Shown here piece after piece: positions 6,643-14,006 of a DNA stretch of 14,006 bases. The notes beneath the pieces were generated by a model. It was given only the letters and a program-made list of their open reading frames with translations. It made no database searches and was not told where the DNA came from. Source of the DNA: Paracoccaceae bacterium (GTDB taxonomy: Bacteria; Pseudomonadota; Alphaproteobacteria; Rhodobacterales; Rhodobacteraceae). Every line of letters starts with the position of its first letter. Position 1 is the stretch's first letter. The stretch covers positions 1 through 14,006 of the forward strand of contig WFPZ01000007.1 of the NCBI GenBank assembly GCA_015487335.1, written 5' to 3'. The translations under genes and the position numbers were made by a program.

Positions 6643-7947
6643 ATGAAAATCGCCATGATCGGCACCGGTTACGTCGGGCTCGTTTCCGGGGTGTGCTTTT
6701 CCGACTTCGGGCACGAGGTTGTCTGCGTGGACAAGGATCCTGACAAGATCGCCATGCTCAGGCGCGGCGAGGTGCCGATCTACGAGCCGGGGCTGGATGA
6801 TCTGATGGCCCGCAACGTGGCGGCCGGGCGGCTGAGCTTTTCGGAGGATCTGGGCGAGGCGGTGGCAGGGGCGGATGCGGTGTTCATCGCCGTGGGCACC
6901 CCCACCCGGCGCGGCGACGGCCATGCCGACCTCAGCTATGTCTTCGCCGCCGCCGAAGAGATCGCCGGGGCGCTGGAGGGCTACACGGTGGTGGTGACCA
7001 AGTCCACGGTGCCGGTGGGCACCAACCGCAAGGTCAAGCAGATCATCGCCAAGGCCAACCCGCAGGCCGAATTCGACGTGGCTTCCAACCCCGAATTCCT
7101 GCGCGAAGGCGCCGCGATCGACGATTTCATGCGCCCCGACCGGGTGGTCGTGGGGGTGCAGAACGACCGCGCCCGCGAAGTGCTGGAGGAAATCTACCGC
7201 CCGCTCTATCTGCGCGACTTCCCGATCGTCACCACAGATCTGGAAAGCGCCGAGATGATCAAATATGCCTCCAACGCCTTCCTCGCCACCAAGATCACCT
7301 TCATCAACGAGATTGCCGCCCTGTGCGAGCGGGTCGGCGCCGACATCAAGCAGGTGTCGCGGGGCATGGGGCTGGACGGCCGGATCGGCAACAAGTTTCT
7401 GCATGCCGGGCCCGGCTACGGAGGCTCGTGCTTTCCCAAGGATACCCGCGCGTTGGCCCGTATCGGGCAGGAGCATGCGGTGCCGATGCAGATCACCGAG
7501 ACCGTGATCAAGGTGAACGACGAGGTGAAATGGCGCATGGTCGAGAAGGTGAAGGATCTGTGCGGCGGCAGTTTCAATGGCAGGACGATCGCGGTGCTCG
7601 GCGTCACCTTCAAGCCCAATACCGACGACATGCGCGATGCCCCCTCGCTGACCATCGTCCCGGCGATGATCGGCGGCGGCGCCCGGGTGCGGGTGGTGGA
7701 CCCGCAGGGGCGGGCCGAGGGCGAGGCGCTCTTGCCCGGGGTGCAGTGGGTGGATGACCCCTACCGTGCGGCGAACAAGGCAGATGCGCTGGTGATCCTC
7801 ACCGAGTGGAACGAGTTCCGCGCCCTTGACCTCAAGCGCCTGGCGAAGAAGATGGCGCACCCGCGCATGGCCGATCTGCGCAACATCTACTCGGCGAAGG
7901 ACGCCCGGCGCGCGGGTTTCGAAAGCTACGTCGCGGTGGGCCGCTGA
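6643..7947 (+). CDS. ugd: UDP-glucose 6-dehydrogenase
   Basis: A 434-aa cytoplasmic enzyme that oxidises UDP-glucose to UDP-glucuronate with two NAD+, supplying uronic acid for polysaccharides and modified sugars. The N-terminal Rossmann domain starts with GTGYVGL (7–13); VGTPT follows at 84–88, STVPVGT at 121–127 and NPEFLREG at 149–156. The central domain contains K207 in EMIKYASNAF. The catalytic Cys is C263 in GPGYGGSCFPKDT, with K266 next to it. The C-terminal UDP-binding domain carries GVTFKPNTDDMRDAPS. Length is normal for the bacterial family, and all key residues are present. It probably leads an operon with the MFS gene 21 bases downstream. GDP-mannose dehydrogenase is a related alternative, but the motif set favours Ugd. 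Confidence 0.95.
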   Translation: MKIAMIGTGYVGLVSGVCFSDFGHEVVCVDKDPDKIAMLRRGEVPIYEPGLDDLMARNVAAGRLSFSEDLGEAVAGADAVFIAVGTPTRRGDGHADLSYVFAAAEEIAGALEGYTVVVTKSTVPVGTNRKVKQIIAKANPQAEFDVASNPEFLREGAAIDDFMRPDRVVVGVQNDRAREVLEEIYRPLYLRDFPIVTTDLESAEMIKYASNAFLATKITFINEIAALCERVGADIKQVSRGMGLDGRIGNKFLHAGPGYGGSCFPKDTRALARIGQEHAVPMQITETVIKVNDEVKWRMVEKVKDLCGGSFNGRTIAVLGVTFKPNTDDMRDAPSLTIVPAMIGGGARVRVVDPQGRAEGEALLPGVQWVDDPYRAANKADALVILTEWNEFRALDLKRLAKKMAHPRMADLRNIYSAKDARRAGFESYVAVGR

Positions 7948-7968
7948 CGGCAGAAGGTGGAGGGGCCG

Positions 7969-9153
7969 GTGCGGCTGGGGTTGATCTTTCTCGTTCTCGG
8001 CTATGTGCTGAGCCAGTTCTACCGGGCCTTCCTTGCGGTTCTGGCCCCGGTTCTTCAGCAGGACATCGGCGCCGATCCGCAGGCGCTTTCGGTGGCGTCG
8101 GGGCTGTGGTTCCTGGCCTTTGCGGCGATGCAGATTCCGGTGGGCTGGGCGCTTGACGTGGTGGGCCCGCGCCGCACCGCCGCCTTTCTGCTGGCCACCG
8201 GCGCGGCCGGCGGGGCGCTGGTGTTCGCGATGGCGCAGGGGCCGGGGCAGATCTACCTTGCGATGGTGCTGATCGGCATCGGCTGTTCTCCGGTGCTGAT
8301 GGCCTCCTACTACATCTTCGCCCGGGTCTTTCCGCCGGCCGTCTTCGGCACGCTGGCCGGGGCGGTCATAGGCTTCGGCTCGCTGGGCAACCTCGCGGGT
8401 TCGCTGCCGCTGGCCTGGGCTGCGGAAAGCTTCGGCTGGCGCACAACCCTGTGGGGGCTGGCAGCCATCACCCTGGCCGTGGCCGCGGCGCTGGCCGCCT
8501 TCATCCAGGATCCGCCGAAGGCCGAGCAGGGCGAGAACGGCCGTGGCTCCTTGCTGGACATCCTGAAGATCCCGGCGATCTGGCTGATCCTGCCGATGAT
8601 GCTGGTCAACTATGCCCCGGCGGCGGGCCTGCGGGGCGCGTGGGCGGGGCCGTATCTGAGCGATGTCTACGGGCTGGATGCCACCGGGATTGGCCAGGTG
8701 ACGCTGGTGATGGGGGTTGCCATGATCATCGGCAATTTCGCCTATGGCCCGCTGGACAGGGTGTTCGGCACCCGCAAGTGGGTGGTGCTGTTCGGCAACC
8801 TCGCCGGCGCCGCCTGCCTGCTGCTGCTGTGGGCCGCGCCGGAGGCGGGGGTGTGGCGCTCGGCCCTGCTGCTGGCGGGGGTGGGGCTGTTCGGCTCTTC
8901 CTTCCCGCTGATCATGGCCCATGCGCGCGATTTCTTTCCGCCGCACCTGGTGGGGCGCGGGGTGACGCTGCTCAACCTCTTCGGCATCGGCGGGGTGGGC
9001 GTGGCGCAGTTCTTCAGCGGCCGGGTGTTTGCCGCCTTCGAGGCCACCGCCCCCGATCCGGCCTCGGCCTATGGTGGGCTGTTCCTGATTTTCGGGCTGG
9101 CGGTTCTGGCGGGTTGTGCGGCCTATCTCTTCAGCCGCGAAAGGGCGGGCTGA
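7969..9153 (+). CDS. MFS transporter, 12 transmembrane helices
   Basis: A 394-aa hydrophobic protein with about 12 membrane segments split into two halves around a polar loop at residues 181–197. The major facilitator signature appears in both halves: GWALDVVGPRR (59–69) between helices 2 and 3, and GPLDRVFGTRK (260–270) between helices 8 and 9. It acts in the inner membrane; the substrate cannot be told from sequence. The GTG at 7969 is preferred because GGAGG (7959–7963) is five bases upstream; a GTG at 7957, adding four residues, lacks an SD. It sits 21 bases after ugd, so it is likely co-transcribed, but that need not make it a sugar transporter. The family is secure, the cargo unknown. 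Confidence 0.9.
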   Translation: MRLGLIFLVLGYVLSQFYRAFLAVLAPVLQQDIGADPQALSVASGLWFLAFAAMQIPVGWALDVVGPRRTAAFLLATGAAGGALVFAMAQGPGQIYLAMVLIGIGCSPVLMASYYIFARVFPPAVFGTLAGAVIGFGSLGNLAGSLPLAWAAESFGWRTTLWGLAAITLAVAAALAAFIQDPPKAEQGENGRGSLLDILKIPAIWLILPMMLVNYAPAAGLRGAWAGPYLSDVYGLDATGIGQVTLVMGVAMIIGNFAYGPLDRVFGTRKWVVLFGNLAGAACLLLLWAAPEAGVWRSALLLAGVGLFGSSFPLIMAHARDFFPPHLVGRGVTLLNLFGIGGVGVAQFFSGRVFAAFEATAPDPASAYGGLFLIFGLAVLAGCAAYLFSRERAG

Positions 9154-9181
9154 GGGCGGCGCTTTTTTCTGTTCAGCCCGC
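9145..9181. repeat. Perfect inverted repeat across the MFS stop codon
   Basis: GCGGGCTGA (9145–9153) pairs perfectly with TCAGCCCGC (9173–9181), leaving a 19-base loop that contains a run of six T. The left arm includes the MFS TGA stop. A competing short stem GCCGC/GCGGC (9134–9138/9156–9160) lies directly before the T-run and would look like a weak terminator. The two folds are mutually exclusive. Confidence 0.5.
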
Positions 9182-9228
9182 AGACCTGCGCCTATTGAAG
9201 GGTAAGGAAAAAGCGGCGGATCGGCAGG

Positions 9229-9855
9229 ATGGACAGGGGGCATTTACGGTTTCTGTGGGCACGGCTGCGCCGCGACGAGGCCGCGCTTGGCGAATGGTCC
9301 TGCCCGCGCGCCGCGCTGGAGGACGAGCTGGCCGGCCGCTCGGTGGCGATCGTCGGCAACGCCCGCTCGCTGGCGGCAACCGGCCATGGCGCGCGGATCG
9401 ACGCCGCCGATCTGGTGATCCGCATCAATCGCGCGCCGATGCCGTCGGCACGCTCTCACGGCGCCCGGACCGACTGGCTGGCGCTGGCCACCCGGCTGAG
9501 CTCGGCCGAAGAGGCGCGCATCGCCCCGGCCCGCATCCTGTGGATGTCGCACAAGCGCAAGCGCCTGCCCTGGAGGATCGCCGCGCGGCCGGATTTCTTT
9601 CTCTATCCGCTGGCAGAGTTCGAGGCGCTGCGCGGCCGGCTGCAGGCCCCGCCGACCACGGGGCTGATGATCATCGATTTCGTGGCGCGTTCGCAGGCGG
9701 CAGAGGTTTCGCTTTACGGCTTCGACTTCTTCGCCTCGCTGTCGCTCACGGGCCGGCGCACTGCGGCCCAGGTGCCCCATGACTTCGCCGCCGAGAGGGC
9801 CTTCGTGGAGCGGCTGATCGAAACCGACCCCCGCTTCCGCCTCGTCACGGCGTAG
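9229..9855 (+). CDS. GT29-like (sialyltransferase-motif) glycosyltransferase
   Basis: A 208-aa protein with the three motifs of glycosyltransferase family 29, in order. The L-motif core is VAIVGNARSL (39–48), followed by a G..ID..D stretch and VIRINRAP (63–70); N44 and N67 sit where GT29 enzymes bind CMP. The S-like motif starts PTTGLMIIDF (142–151) and ends in YGFDFF (163–168). The VS motif HxxxxE is H184 to E189. GT29 enzymes transfer sialic acid from CMP-sialic acid. This one is short, has no membrane anchor or signal peptide, and lacks the Cys pair linking the L and S motifs in animal enzymes (Ser38 and an Ala near 158), fitting a cytoplasmic enzyme. The SD before ATG 9229 is poor. Fold assignment is fairly confident; donor and acceptor are unknown. 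Confidence 0.75.
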   Translation: MDRGHLRFLWARLRRDEAALGEWSCPRAALEDELAGRSVAIVGNARSLAATGHGARIDAADLVIRINRAPMPSARSHGARTDWLALATRLSSAEEARIAPARILWMSHKRKRLPWRIAARPDFFLYPLAEFEALRGRLQAPPTTGLMIIDFVARSQAAEVSLYGFDFFASLSLTGRRTAAQVPHDFAAERAFVERLIETDPRFRLVTA

Positions 9856-9862
9856 GATCGCC

Positions 9863-9900
9863 GCGCCCGTGGCTTTTGCCCTTTCCACCGCGGGCGCTTT
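9863..9900 (+). terminator. Possible terminator after the GT29-like gene
   Basis: GCGCCCG (9863–9869) pairs with CGGGCGC (9891–9897). An inner TGG/CCA pairing is offset by a three-base bulge, and TTT follows. It begins eight bases after the stop codon and lies before the asd SD. The U-tract is short, so the strength is uncertain. Confidence 0.42.
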
Positions 9901-9942
9901 CGGCTAATCACCGCCGGCGTTACCGAACCCAAGGAGAGCCGC

Positions 9943-10965
9943 ATGGGCTACAGAGTCGTCGTCGTGGGCGCCACCGGCAACGTGGGCCGCGAAATGCTGA
10001 ACATCCTGGCCGAGCGCCAGTTCCCCGTGGATGAGATTGCCGCCCTGGCCAGCCGCAAGTCTCTGGGCACGGAGGTGAGCTTTGGCGACCGCACCCTCAA
10101 GACCCGGGATCTCGACACCTTCGATTTCACCGGCTGGGACATGGCTCTGTTCGCCGTGGGCTCGGAGGCCACCCGGCAATACGCTCCCAGGGCGGCCGAG
10201 GCGGGCTGCGTGGTGATCGACAACTCATCGCTCTATCGCTACGAGCCGGACGTGCCGCTGATCGTGCCCGAGGTGAACCCGCAGGCGGTGCACGATTACG
10301 CCAGGCGCAACATCATCGCCAACCCCAACTGCTCGACCGCGCAGATGGTGGTGGCGCTGAAACCCCTGCACGACCGGGCCCGTATCAAGCGCGTGGTGGT
10401 GAGTACCTACCAGTCGGTCTCGGGTGCGGGGAAAGAGGCCATCGACGAGCTGTGGGACCAGACCAAGGGCATGTACGTGCCCGGCCAGGAGGTGGCGCCG
10501 AAGAAGTTCACCAAACAGATCGCCTTCAACGTGATCCCCCATATCGATGTCTTCCTCGATGACGGCTCGACGCGCGAGGAGTGGAAGATGGTCGCCGAGA
10601 CCAAGAAGATCATGGACCCGGCCATCAAGGTGACGGCCACCTGCGTGCGGGTGCCGGTCTTCGTGGGCCACTCCGAGGCGATCAACATCGAGTTCGAGGA
10701 TTTCCTCGACGAGGACGAGGCGCGCGAGATCCTGCGTCAGGCCCCCGGCATCCTGGTGGTCGACAAGCGCGAGGACGGCGGCTATGTGACCCCCGTCGAA
10801 TGCGTGGGCGATTACGCCACCTTCATCAGCCGCATCCGTCAGGACAGCACCGTCGAGAACGGGCTGAACCTGTGGTGCGTCTCGGACAACCTGCGCAAGG
10901 GGGCGGCGCTCAACGCGGTGCAGATCGCCGAGCTTCTGGGCCGCGAGGTGCTGAAGAAAGGCTGA
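9943..10965 (+). CDS. asd: Aspartate-semialdehyde dehydrogenase
   Basis: A 340-aa cytoplasmic enzyme that reduces aspartyl phosphate to aspartate semialdehyde with NADPH. This is the branch-point step to lysine/diaminopimelate, methionine and threonine. The N-terminal Rossmann fold has GATGNVG (9–15). The catalytic Cys is C130 in NPNCSTAQM. The substrate and proton-transfer region CVRVPVFVGHSEA contains R236 and H243. Conserved SSLYRYEPDVPLIVPEVN lies at 95–112. Length matches the usual 335–345 aa. The ATG at 9943 follows AGGAG (9932–9936) with six-base spacing. It is flanked by a possible terminator upstream and a convergent gene downstream, so it is probably transcribed alone. Identification is secure. 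Confidence 0.97.
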   Translation: MGYRVVVVGATGNVGREMLNILAERQFPVDEIAALASRKSLGTEVSFGDRTLKTRDLDTFDFTGWDMALFAVGSEATRQYAPRAAEAGCVVIDNSSLYRYEPDVPLIVPEVNPQAVHDYARRNIIANPNCSTAQMVVALKPLHDRARIKRVVVSTYQSVSGAGKEAIDELWDQTKGMYVPGQEVAPKKFTKQIAFNVIPHIDVFLDDGSTREEWKMVAETKKIMDPAIKVTATCVRVPVFVGHSEAINIEFEDFLDEDEAREILRQAPGILVVDKREDGGYVTPVECVGDYATFISRIRQDSTVENGLNLWCVSDNLRKGAALNAVQIAELLGREVLKKG

Positions 10966-10995
10966 TGCCGGAGGGGCGGGCGGCACCTTCCGGCA
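10966..10995. terminator. Possible hairpin between convergent asd and carbonic anhydrase genes
   Basis: TGCCGGA (10966–10972) pairs with TCCGGCA (10989–10995), and GG/CC can add pairs past a bulge. It starts right after the asd stop. No T-run follows on either side, so if it terminates transcription it does so weakly or with Rho. Confidence 0.33.
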
Positions 10996-11039
10996 CCGCA
11001 CCCTTGGTTTGCGTCTGACGGGCGGCCTTCTGGCGCGCC

Positions 11040-11690
11040 TCAGATTGGCACAAAGCGCCTTTCATCCGGGTCGTAGCACTCCAGCCCGCCCTCGCCGATG
11101 TCGTGCCACAGCCCATGCAGGGAAAGGTCGTCGTTCTCGACCGCCTCGCGCACGAAGGGGAAGGTCATCAGGTTTTCCAGCGAGATCAGCACCGCCTCTT
11201 TCTCGAGGGCGTCGAGCTGGGCCTTTTCGTCCGGCAGATCCGAGACCCGGTCGTAGCCGGGGCGCAGGATATCCATCCAGCGGCCGACGTAGCTGGATTT
11301 TTCCTCCAGCTCCGGCGCCTTGCCCGAGCACATGGCGTGGCAGCCGGCCACGCCGCCGCAGGCCGAATGGCCCATCACGACCAGATGCGCGACCTTCAGC
11401 GCGGTCACCGCATATTCCACCGCTGCCGAGGTGCCGTGGTGGTCGCCATCGGGCGAATGAGGCGGCACCAGGCTGGCGATGTTGCGGTGGATGAAGAACT
11501 CTCCCTGGTCGGCGCCGAAGATCGAGGTGACGTGCACGCGCGAATCGCAGCACGAGATCACCATCGCGCGCGGATGCTGCCCCAGCTGCGCCAGGCGGTG
11601 ATACCAGGCCTTGTTCTCGGCGTAGGTGGTGGCTTTCCATCCGTGGTAGCGCTGGACGAGGTAATTCGGCAGGGGCCGGGCGAAATTCAT
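11040..11690 (-). CDS. Beta-class carbonic anhydrase
   Basis: A 216-aa cytoplasmic zinc enzyme interconverting CO2 and bicarbonate, which supports carboxylation reactions and pH balance. The beta-class signatures are complete: CDSR at 48–51 (Zn ligand C48 with the D49–R51 dyad) and HSACGG at 108–113 (Zn ligands H108 and C111). RNIASLVPP (69–77) and GTSAAVEYAV (86–95) are also typical. Length is normal for the bacterial family. Its ATG on the minus strand (11690) follows an AAGGGA-type SD. It is convergent with asd and divergent from the aminopeptidase, so it stands alone with its promoter within the gap at 11691–11867. Class and function are secure; which paralogue it is cannot be told. Confidence 0.95.
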   Translation of the reverse strand: MNFARPLPNYLVQRYHGWKATTYAENKAWYHRLAQLGQHPRAMVISCCDSRVHVTSIFGADQGEFFIHRNIASLVPPHSPDGDHHGTSAAVEYAVTALKVAHLVVMGHSACGGVAGCHAMCSGKAPELEEKSSYVGRWMDILRPGYDRVSDLPDEKAQLDALEKEAVLISLENLMTFPFVREAVENDDLSLHGLWHDIGEGGLECYDPDERRFVPI

Positions 11691-11798
11691 TCGGTCTGTC
11701 CCTTGTCTGAGGTTGGCTCTGCCTCCTAGTTAGGAAGACCGCCCCCGGATTTCGAGGATTTTCCGCGCCTGCATCATGCTGTCGCAGGGGATGATCGG

Positions 11799-11816
11799 CC
11801 CACAGGCCCTTGTGGG
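11799..11816. repeat. Small hairpin in the divergent carbonic anhydrase/aminopeptidase promoter region
   Basis: CCCACA-GGCCCT-TGTGGG forms a perfect 6-bp stem with a 6-base loop, 52 bases before the aminopeptidase start. Its role is unknown: it may be an operator-like palindrome or chance. No clear promoter hexamers were seen in the 177-base gap. Confidence 0.3.
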
Positions 11817-11867
11817 GGCGGACAAACAGGATAGTTTCGTCGCGAGGACGCGAAGGAACCGTGATAA

Positions 11868-13265
11868 ATGGCACTGACATTCGACAAGGGCACCACGCGG
11901 GCGATCCCGCTTCACGCGGTCACCGAGGAGGGGCTGCAGGCCTGGCTGGCAGGGCTGTCCGTCGCCGATCTGGCATGGGCCAGGGCGCAGGGTTTCAAGG
12001 CGGGTGCCGGCGAGGTGCTGACCTTCCCGGGCGAGGGCGGAGAGATTTCTGCCGCCGCCGTGGGCCTGGGCGACGCGAAGGCGCGCAACCGCCAGCGGTT
12101 TCAGCTGGCGCTCGCGCGGGGCAAGCTGCCCGAAGGCATCTACGAGCTGCACGGGCTGGAACCGGGCCCCGAGCTGGACGAGGCGGCGCTGGGCTGGCTG
12201 CTGGCGGGCTATCGCTTTGACCGCTACGCCAGGGCGTCGGTGCCCGGGGCCATGCTGCGCGCCCCGCAGGGGGTGGATGCCGCCCGGCTGGAAGCCATCG
12301 CCGCGGGCGAGGCGCTCACCCGCGATCTGATCAACACCCCCGCCTCCGACATGGGCCCGGCCGAACTGGAGGCCGCCGCCCGTGCCCTGGCAGAGGAATT
12401 CGGCGCCTCGGTCGAGGTGACGATGGGGGATGCGCTGAAGGCGGGCTTTCCGATGATCGAGGCGGTGGGCCGCGCCTCGGCGCGGGCGCCGCGGCTGATC
12501 GAGATGAACTGGGGCGCCGACGGCCCGGTGCTGGCGCTGGTCGGCAAGGGGGTCTGCTTCGATACCGGCGGGCTGAACATCAAGCCCGGCGCCTCCATGG
12601 GGCTGATGAAGAAGGACATGGGCGGGGCGGCCACCGTGCTGGGGCTGGCGCGGATGATCATGTCGCTGGGCCTGCCGCTGAGGCTGCGGGTGCTGATCCC
12701 GGCGGTGGAAAACGCCATTTCCGGCAGCGCCTTCCGGCCGCAGGACATCCTGACCTCGCGCAAGGGGCTGAGCGTGGAGGTCAACAACACCGATGCCGAG
12801 GGGCGCCTGGTTCTGGCCGATGCCCTGGCGCTGGCCGACGAGGCCCGGCCCGATCTTCTGGTTTCCATGGCAACGCTTACCGGGGCTGCGCGCGTGGCGC
12901 TGGGCCCGGACGTGCCGCCGTTCTTCGCCACCCGCGACAGCGATGCCCGGGCGCTGGCGGAGGCGGCGGAAAAGGTGCGCGATCCGCTCTGGCGCCTGCC
13001 TTTCTGGGACCCTTACGAGAAGATGATCGAGCCGGGAATCGCCGATCTCGACAACGCGCCCAGGGGGGGCATGGCCGGGGCGATCACTGCGGCGCTGTTC
13101 CTGCGCCGCTTCGTTACCGAAACCCCGCGTTATCTGCATTTCGACATCTACGGCTGGCAGCCCGAGGCGGCACCGGCGCGGCCCAGGGGCGGCGTCGGCC
13201 AGGGGGCGCGGGCCATGCTGGAGGCCCTTCCGGCCCTGCTGGGCGTCCGAGACGGCGGGCCATGA
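11868..13265 (+). CDS. Leucyl aminopeptidase, M17 family
   Basis: A 465-aa two-metal aminopeptidase that removes N-terminal residues from peptides in the cytoplasm. The variable N-terminal domain covers about 1–150. The catalytic C-terminal domain has the full metal and catalytic set: K227 and D232 in VGKGVCFDTGG, K239 in IKPG, D250 in KKDMGGAA, and D309, E311 and R313 in the NTDAEGRL signature (307–314). A conserved run around TLTGAARVALG follows (336–346). The ATG at 11868 follows AAGGA (11853–11857). Family members are usually about 460–500 aa, so the length is normal. It is divergent from the carbonic anhydrase and converges on pnp at a shared terminator. The family is secure; the exact peptide preference and the pepA/pepB-type name are not. 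Confidence 0.94.
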   Translation: MALTFDKGTTRAIPLHAVTEEGLQAWLAGLSVADLAWARAQGFKAGAGEVLTFPGEGGEISAAAVGLGDAKARNRQRFQLALARGKLPEGIYELHGLEPGPELDEAALGWLLAGYRFDRYARASVPGAMLRAPQGVDAARLEAIAAGEALTRDLINTPASDMGPAELEAAARALAEEFGASVEVTMGDALKAGFPMIEAVGRASARAPRLIEMNWGADGPVLALVGKGVCFDTGGLNIKPGASMGLMKKDMGGAATVLGLARMIMSLGLPLRLRVLIPAVENAISGSAFRPQDILTSRKGLSVEVNNTDAEGRLVLADALALADEARPDLLVSMATLTGAARVALGPDVPPFFATRDSDARALAEAAEKVRDPLWRLPFWDPYEKMIEPGIADLDNAPRGGMAGAITAALFLRRFVTETPRYLHFDIYGWQPEAAPARPRGGVGQGARAMLEALPALLGVRDGGP

Positions 13266-13266
13266 A

Positions 13267-13294
13267 AAAGGCCCCGGCGGCTGCCGGGGCCTTT
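13267..13294. terminator. Bidirectional terminator between leucyl aminopeptidase and pnp
   Basis: AAAGGCCCCGGC (13267–13278) pairs with GCCGGGGCCTTT (13283–13294), a perfect 12-bp stem with a four-base loop (GGCT). Read on the minus strand it ends in TTTTT before CAT, an excellent terminator 19 bases after the pnp stop. On the plus strand the tail is TTTACTTTC, weaker but usable, just after the aminopeptidase stop. Confidence 0.85.
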
Positions 13295-13313
13295 ACTTTC
13301 GGGAAGGGCCGTG

Positions 13314-14006
13314 TCAGTCGGCCTTTTCCTCTTTGCCGATTTCCTTGCCGGTCTCCTGATCGACGACCTTCATCGACAGGCGCACCTTGCCGCGATCGTC
13401 GAAGCCCAGAAGCTTGACCCAGACCTCCTGGCCCTCCTTCAGAACGTCGGAAGGATGGTTCAGCCGGCGGTTCTCGATCTGGCTGACATGGACCAGCCCG
13501 TCGCGCTTGCCGAAGAAGTTCACGAAGGCGCCGAAATCGACGATCTTCACCACCTTGCCGCGGTAGATCTTGCCTTCTTCCGGTTCGGCCACGATCGAAT
13601 TGATCATGTCGTAGGCTTTCCGGATGGCCTCCTGATTCGGCGAGGCGATTTTCACCATCCCCTCGTCGTTGATGTCCACCTTGGCGCCCGAGGTCTCGAC
13701 GATCTCGCGAATCACCTTGCCGCCCGAGCCGATCACTTCGCGGATCTTGTCGGTGGGAATCTGCATCGTTTCGATGCGCGGCGCGTGAATCGAGAAGTCG
13801 GCAGCGCCCGAAAGCGCCTTGTTCATCTCGCCGAGAATGTGCATCCGCCCTTCCTTGGCCTGGGCCAGGGCCTGCTTCATGATCTCCGGCGTGATGCCGG
13901 CGACCTTGATGTCCATCTGCAGGCTGGTGATGCCGTTTTCGGTGCCGGCCACCTTGAAATCCATGTCGCCGAGATGGTCCTCGTCGCCCAGGATGTCGGT
14001 GAGCAC
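13314..14006 (-). CDS. pnp: Polynucleotide phosphorylase, C-terminal part (runs off right edge)
   Basis: The last 230 or so residues of PNPase, the phosphorolytic 3'-to-5' exoribonuclease and degradosome component that turns over mRNA. The fragment begins within the second RNase PH domain (TDILGDEDHLGDMDFKVAG, with the catalytic Asp pair of that domain). It passes through the linker helix, a KH domain (PTDKIREVIGSGGKVIREI, with the GSGG loop), and an S1 domain (GKIYRGKVVKIVDFGAFV to RVRLSMK-like KVRLSMK). It ends in a short charged tail, GKEIGKEEKAD. The start lies beyond base 14006. A strong terminator follows the stop. Reading frame and domains are intact; identification is secure. Confidence 0.97.
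   Translation of the reverse strand: MLTDILGDEDHLGDMDFKVAGTENGITSLQMDIKVAGITPEIMKQALAQAKEGRMHILGEMNKALSGAADFSIHAPRIETMQIPTDKIREVIGSGGKVIREIVETSGAKVDINDEGMVKIASPNQEAIRKAYDMINSIVAEPEEGKIYRGKVVKIVDFGAFVNFFGKRDGLVHVSQIENRRLNHPSDVLKEGQEVWVKLLGFDDRGKVRLSMKVVDQETGKEIGKEEKAD

Noticed and set aside
6544..9243. An 899-codon open frame on the minus strand opposite ugd and the MFS gene
   Set aside because: It is His/Arg/Gln/Pro-rich, has no domain, and lies exactly antisense to two well-supported genes; long antisense frames are common in GC-rich DNA.
8451..9782. A 443-codon plus-strand frame across the MFS and GT29-like genes
   Set aside because: It is out of frame with both, is Gly/Arg/Ala-rich, and no SD or domain supports it.
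11730..13139. A 469-codon minus-strand frame opposite the aminopeptidase
   Set aside because: It is a composition-driven shadow with Gln/Arg/His bias and no motif, while the plus strand encodes a complete M17 enzyme.
1..14006. CRISPR arrays, tRNA or rRNA genes, phage genes or toxin–antitoxin pairs
   Set aside because: I looked for evenly spaced repeats, cloverleaf-like segments and characteristic gene pairs and found none.

Overview
This window looks like chromosomal DNA of a GC-rich alphaproteobacterium of the Rhodobacteraceae/Paracoccaceae type. The evidence is the flagellin–FlaF–FlbT–DUF1217 gene order, the alphaproteobacterial flagellar genes themselves, high third-position GC, and overlapping ATGA gene junctions. 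The assignment rests on gene content and order as read by eye; no database search was made.

Region 1 (1–5605) is a flagellar cluster. A long Pro/Ala-rich frame on the minus strand (1421 to the left edge) is probably the N-terminal part of the hook-length control protein FliK. Divergently, the plus strand carries a short FlgJ-type rod-binding protein and an overlapping FlgN-like chaperone. A leader of about 285 bases with hairpins comes next, then a 488-aa flagellin with its own terminator. The translationally coupled trio flaF–flbT–DUF1217 follows. FlaF and FlbT are known alphaproteobacterial regulators of flagellin synthesis and mRNA stability, so the filament subunit and its post-transcriptional regulators sit side by side.

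Region 2 (about 5606–6642) is a scar. It holds a dead IS3-family transposase that has lost both catalytic aspartate regions, then about 440 bases with no recognisable gene. It separates the flagellar cluster from unrelated housekeeping genes and is a likely rearrangement or decay point.

Region 3 (6643–9855) holds UDP-glucose 6-dehydrogenase, a 12-helix MFS transporter immediately downstream, and a small protein carrying the L, S and VS motifs of GT29 sialyltransferases but without their disulfide cysteines or membrane anchor. This last gene is the most unusual item in the window.

Region 4 (9943–14006) is housekeeping: aspartate-semialdehyde dehydrogenase (+), a beta-carbonic anhydrase (−), an M17 leucyl aminopeptidase (+), and the C-terminal end of polynucleotide phosphorylase (−, running off the right edge). 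The last two converge on a shared hairpin terminator. No tRNA, rRNA, CRISPR array or prophage gene was seen, and I found no wholly new multi-gene system. The best leads are the GT29-like protein and the structured flagellin leader next to flbT.
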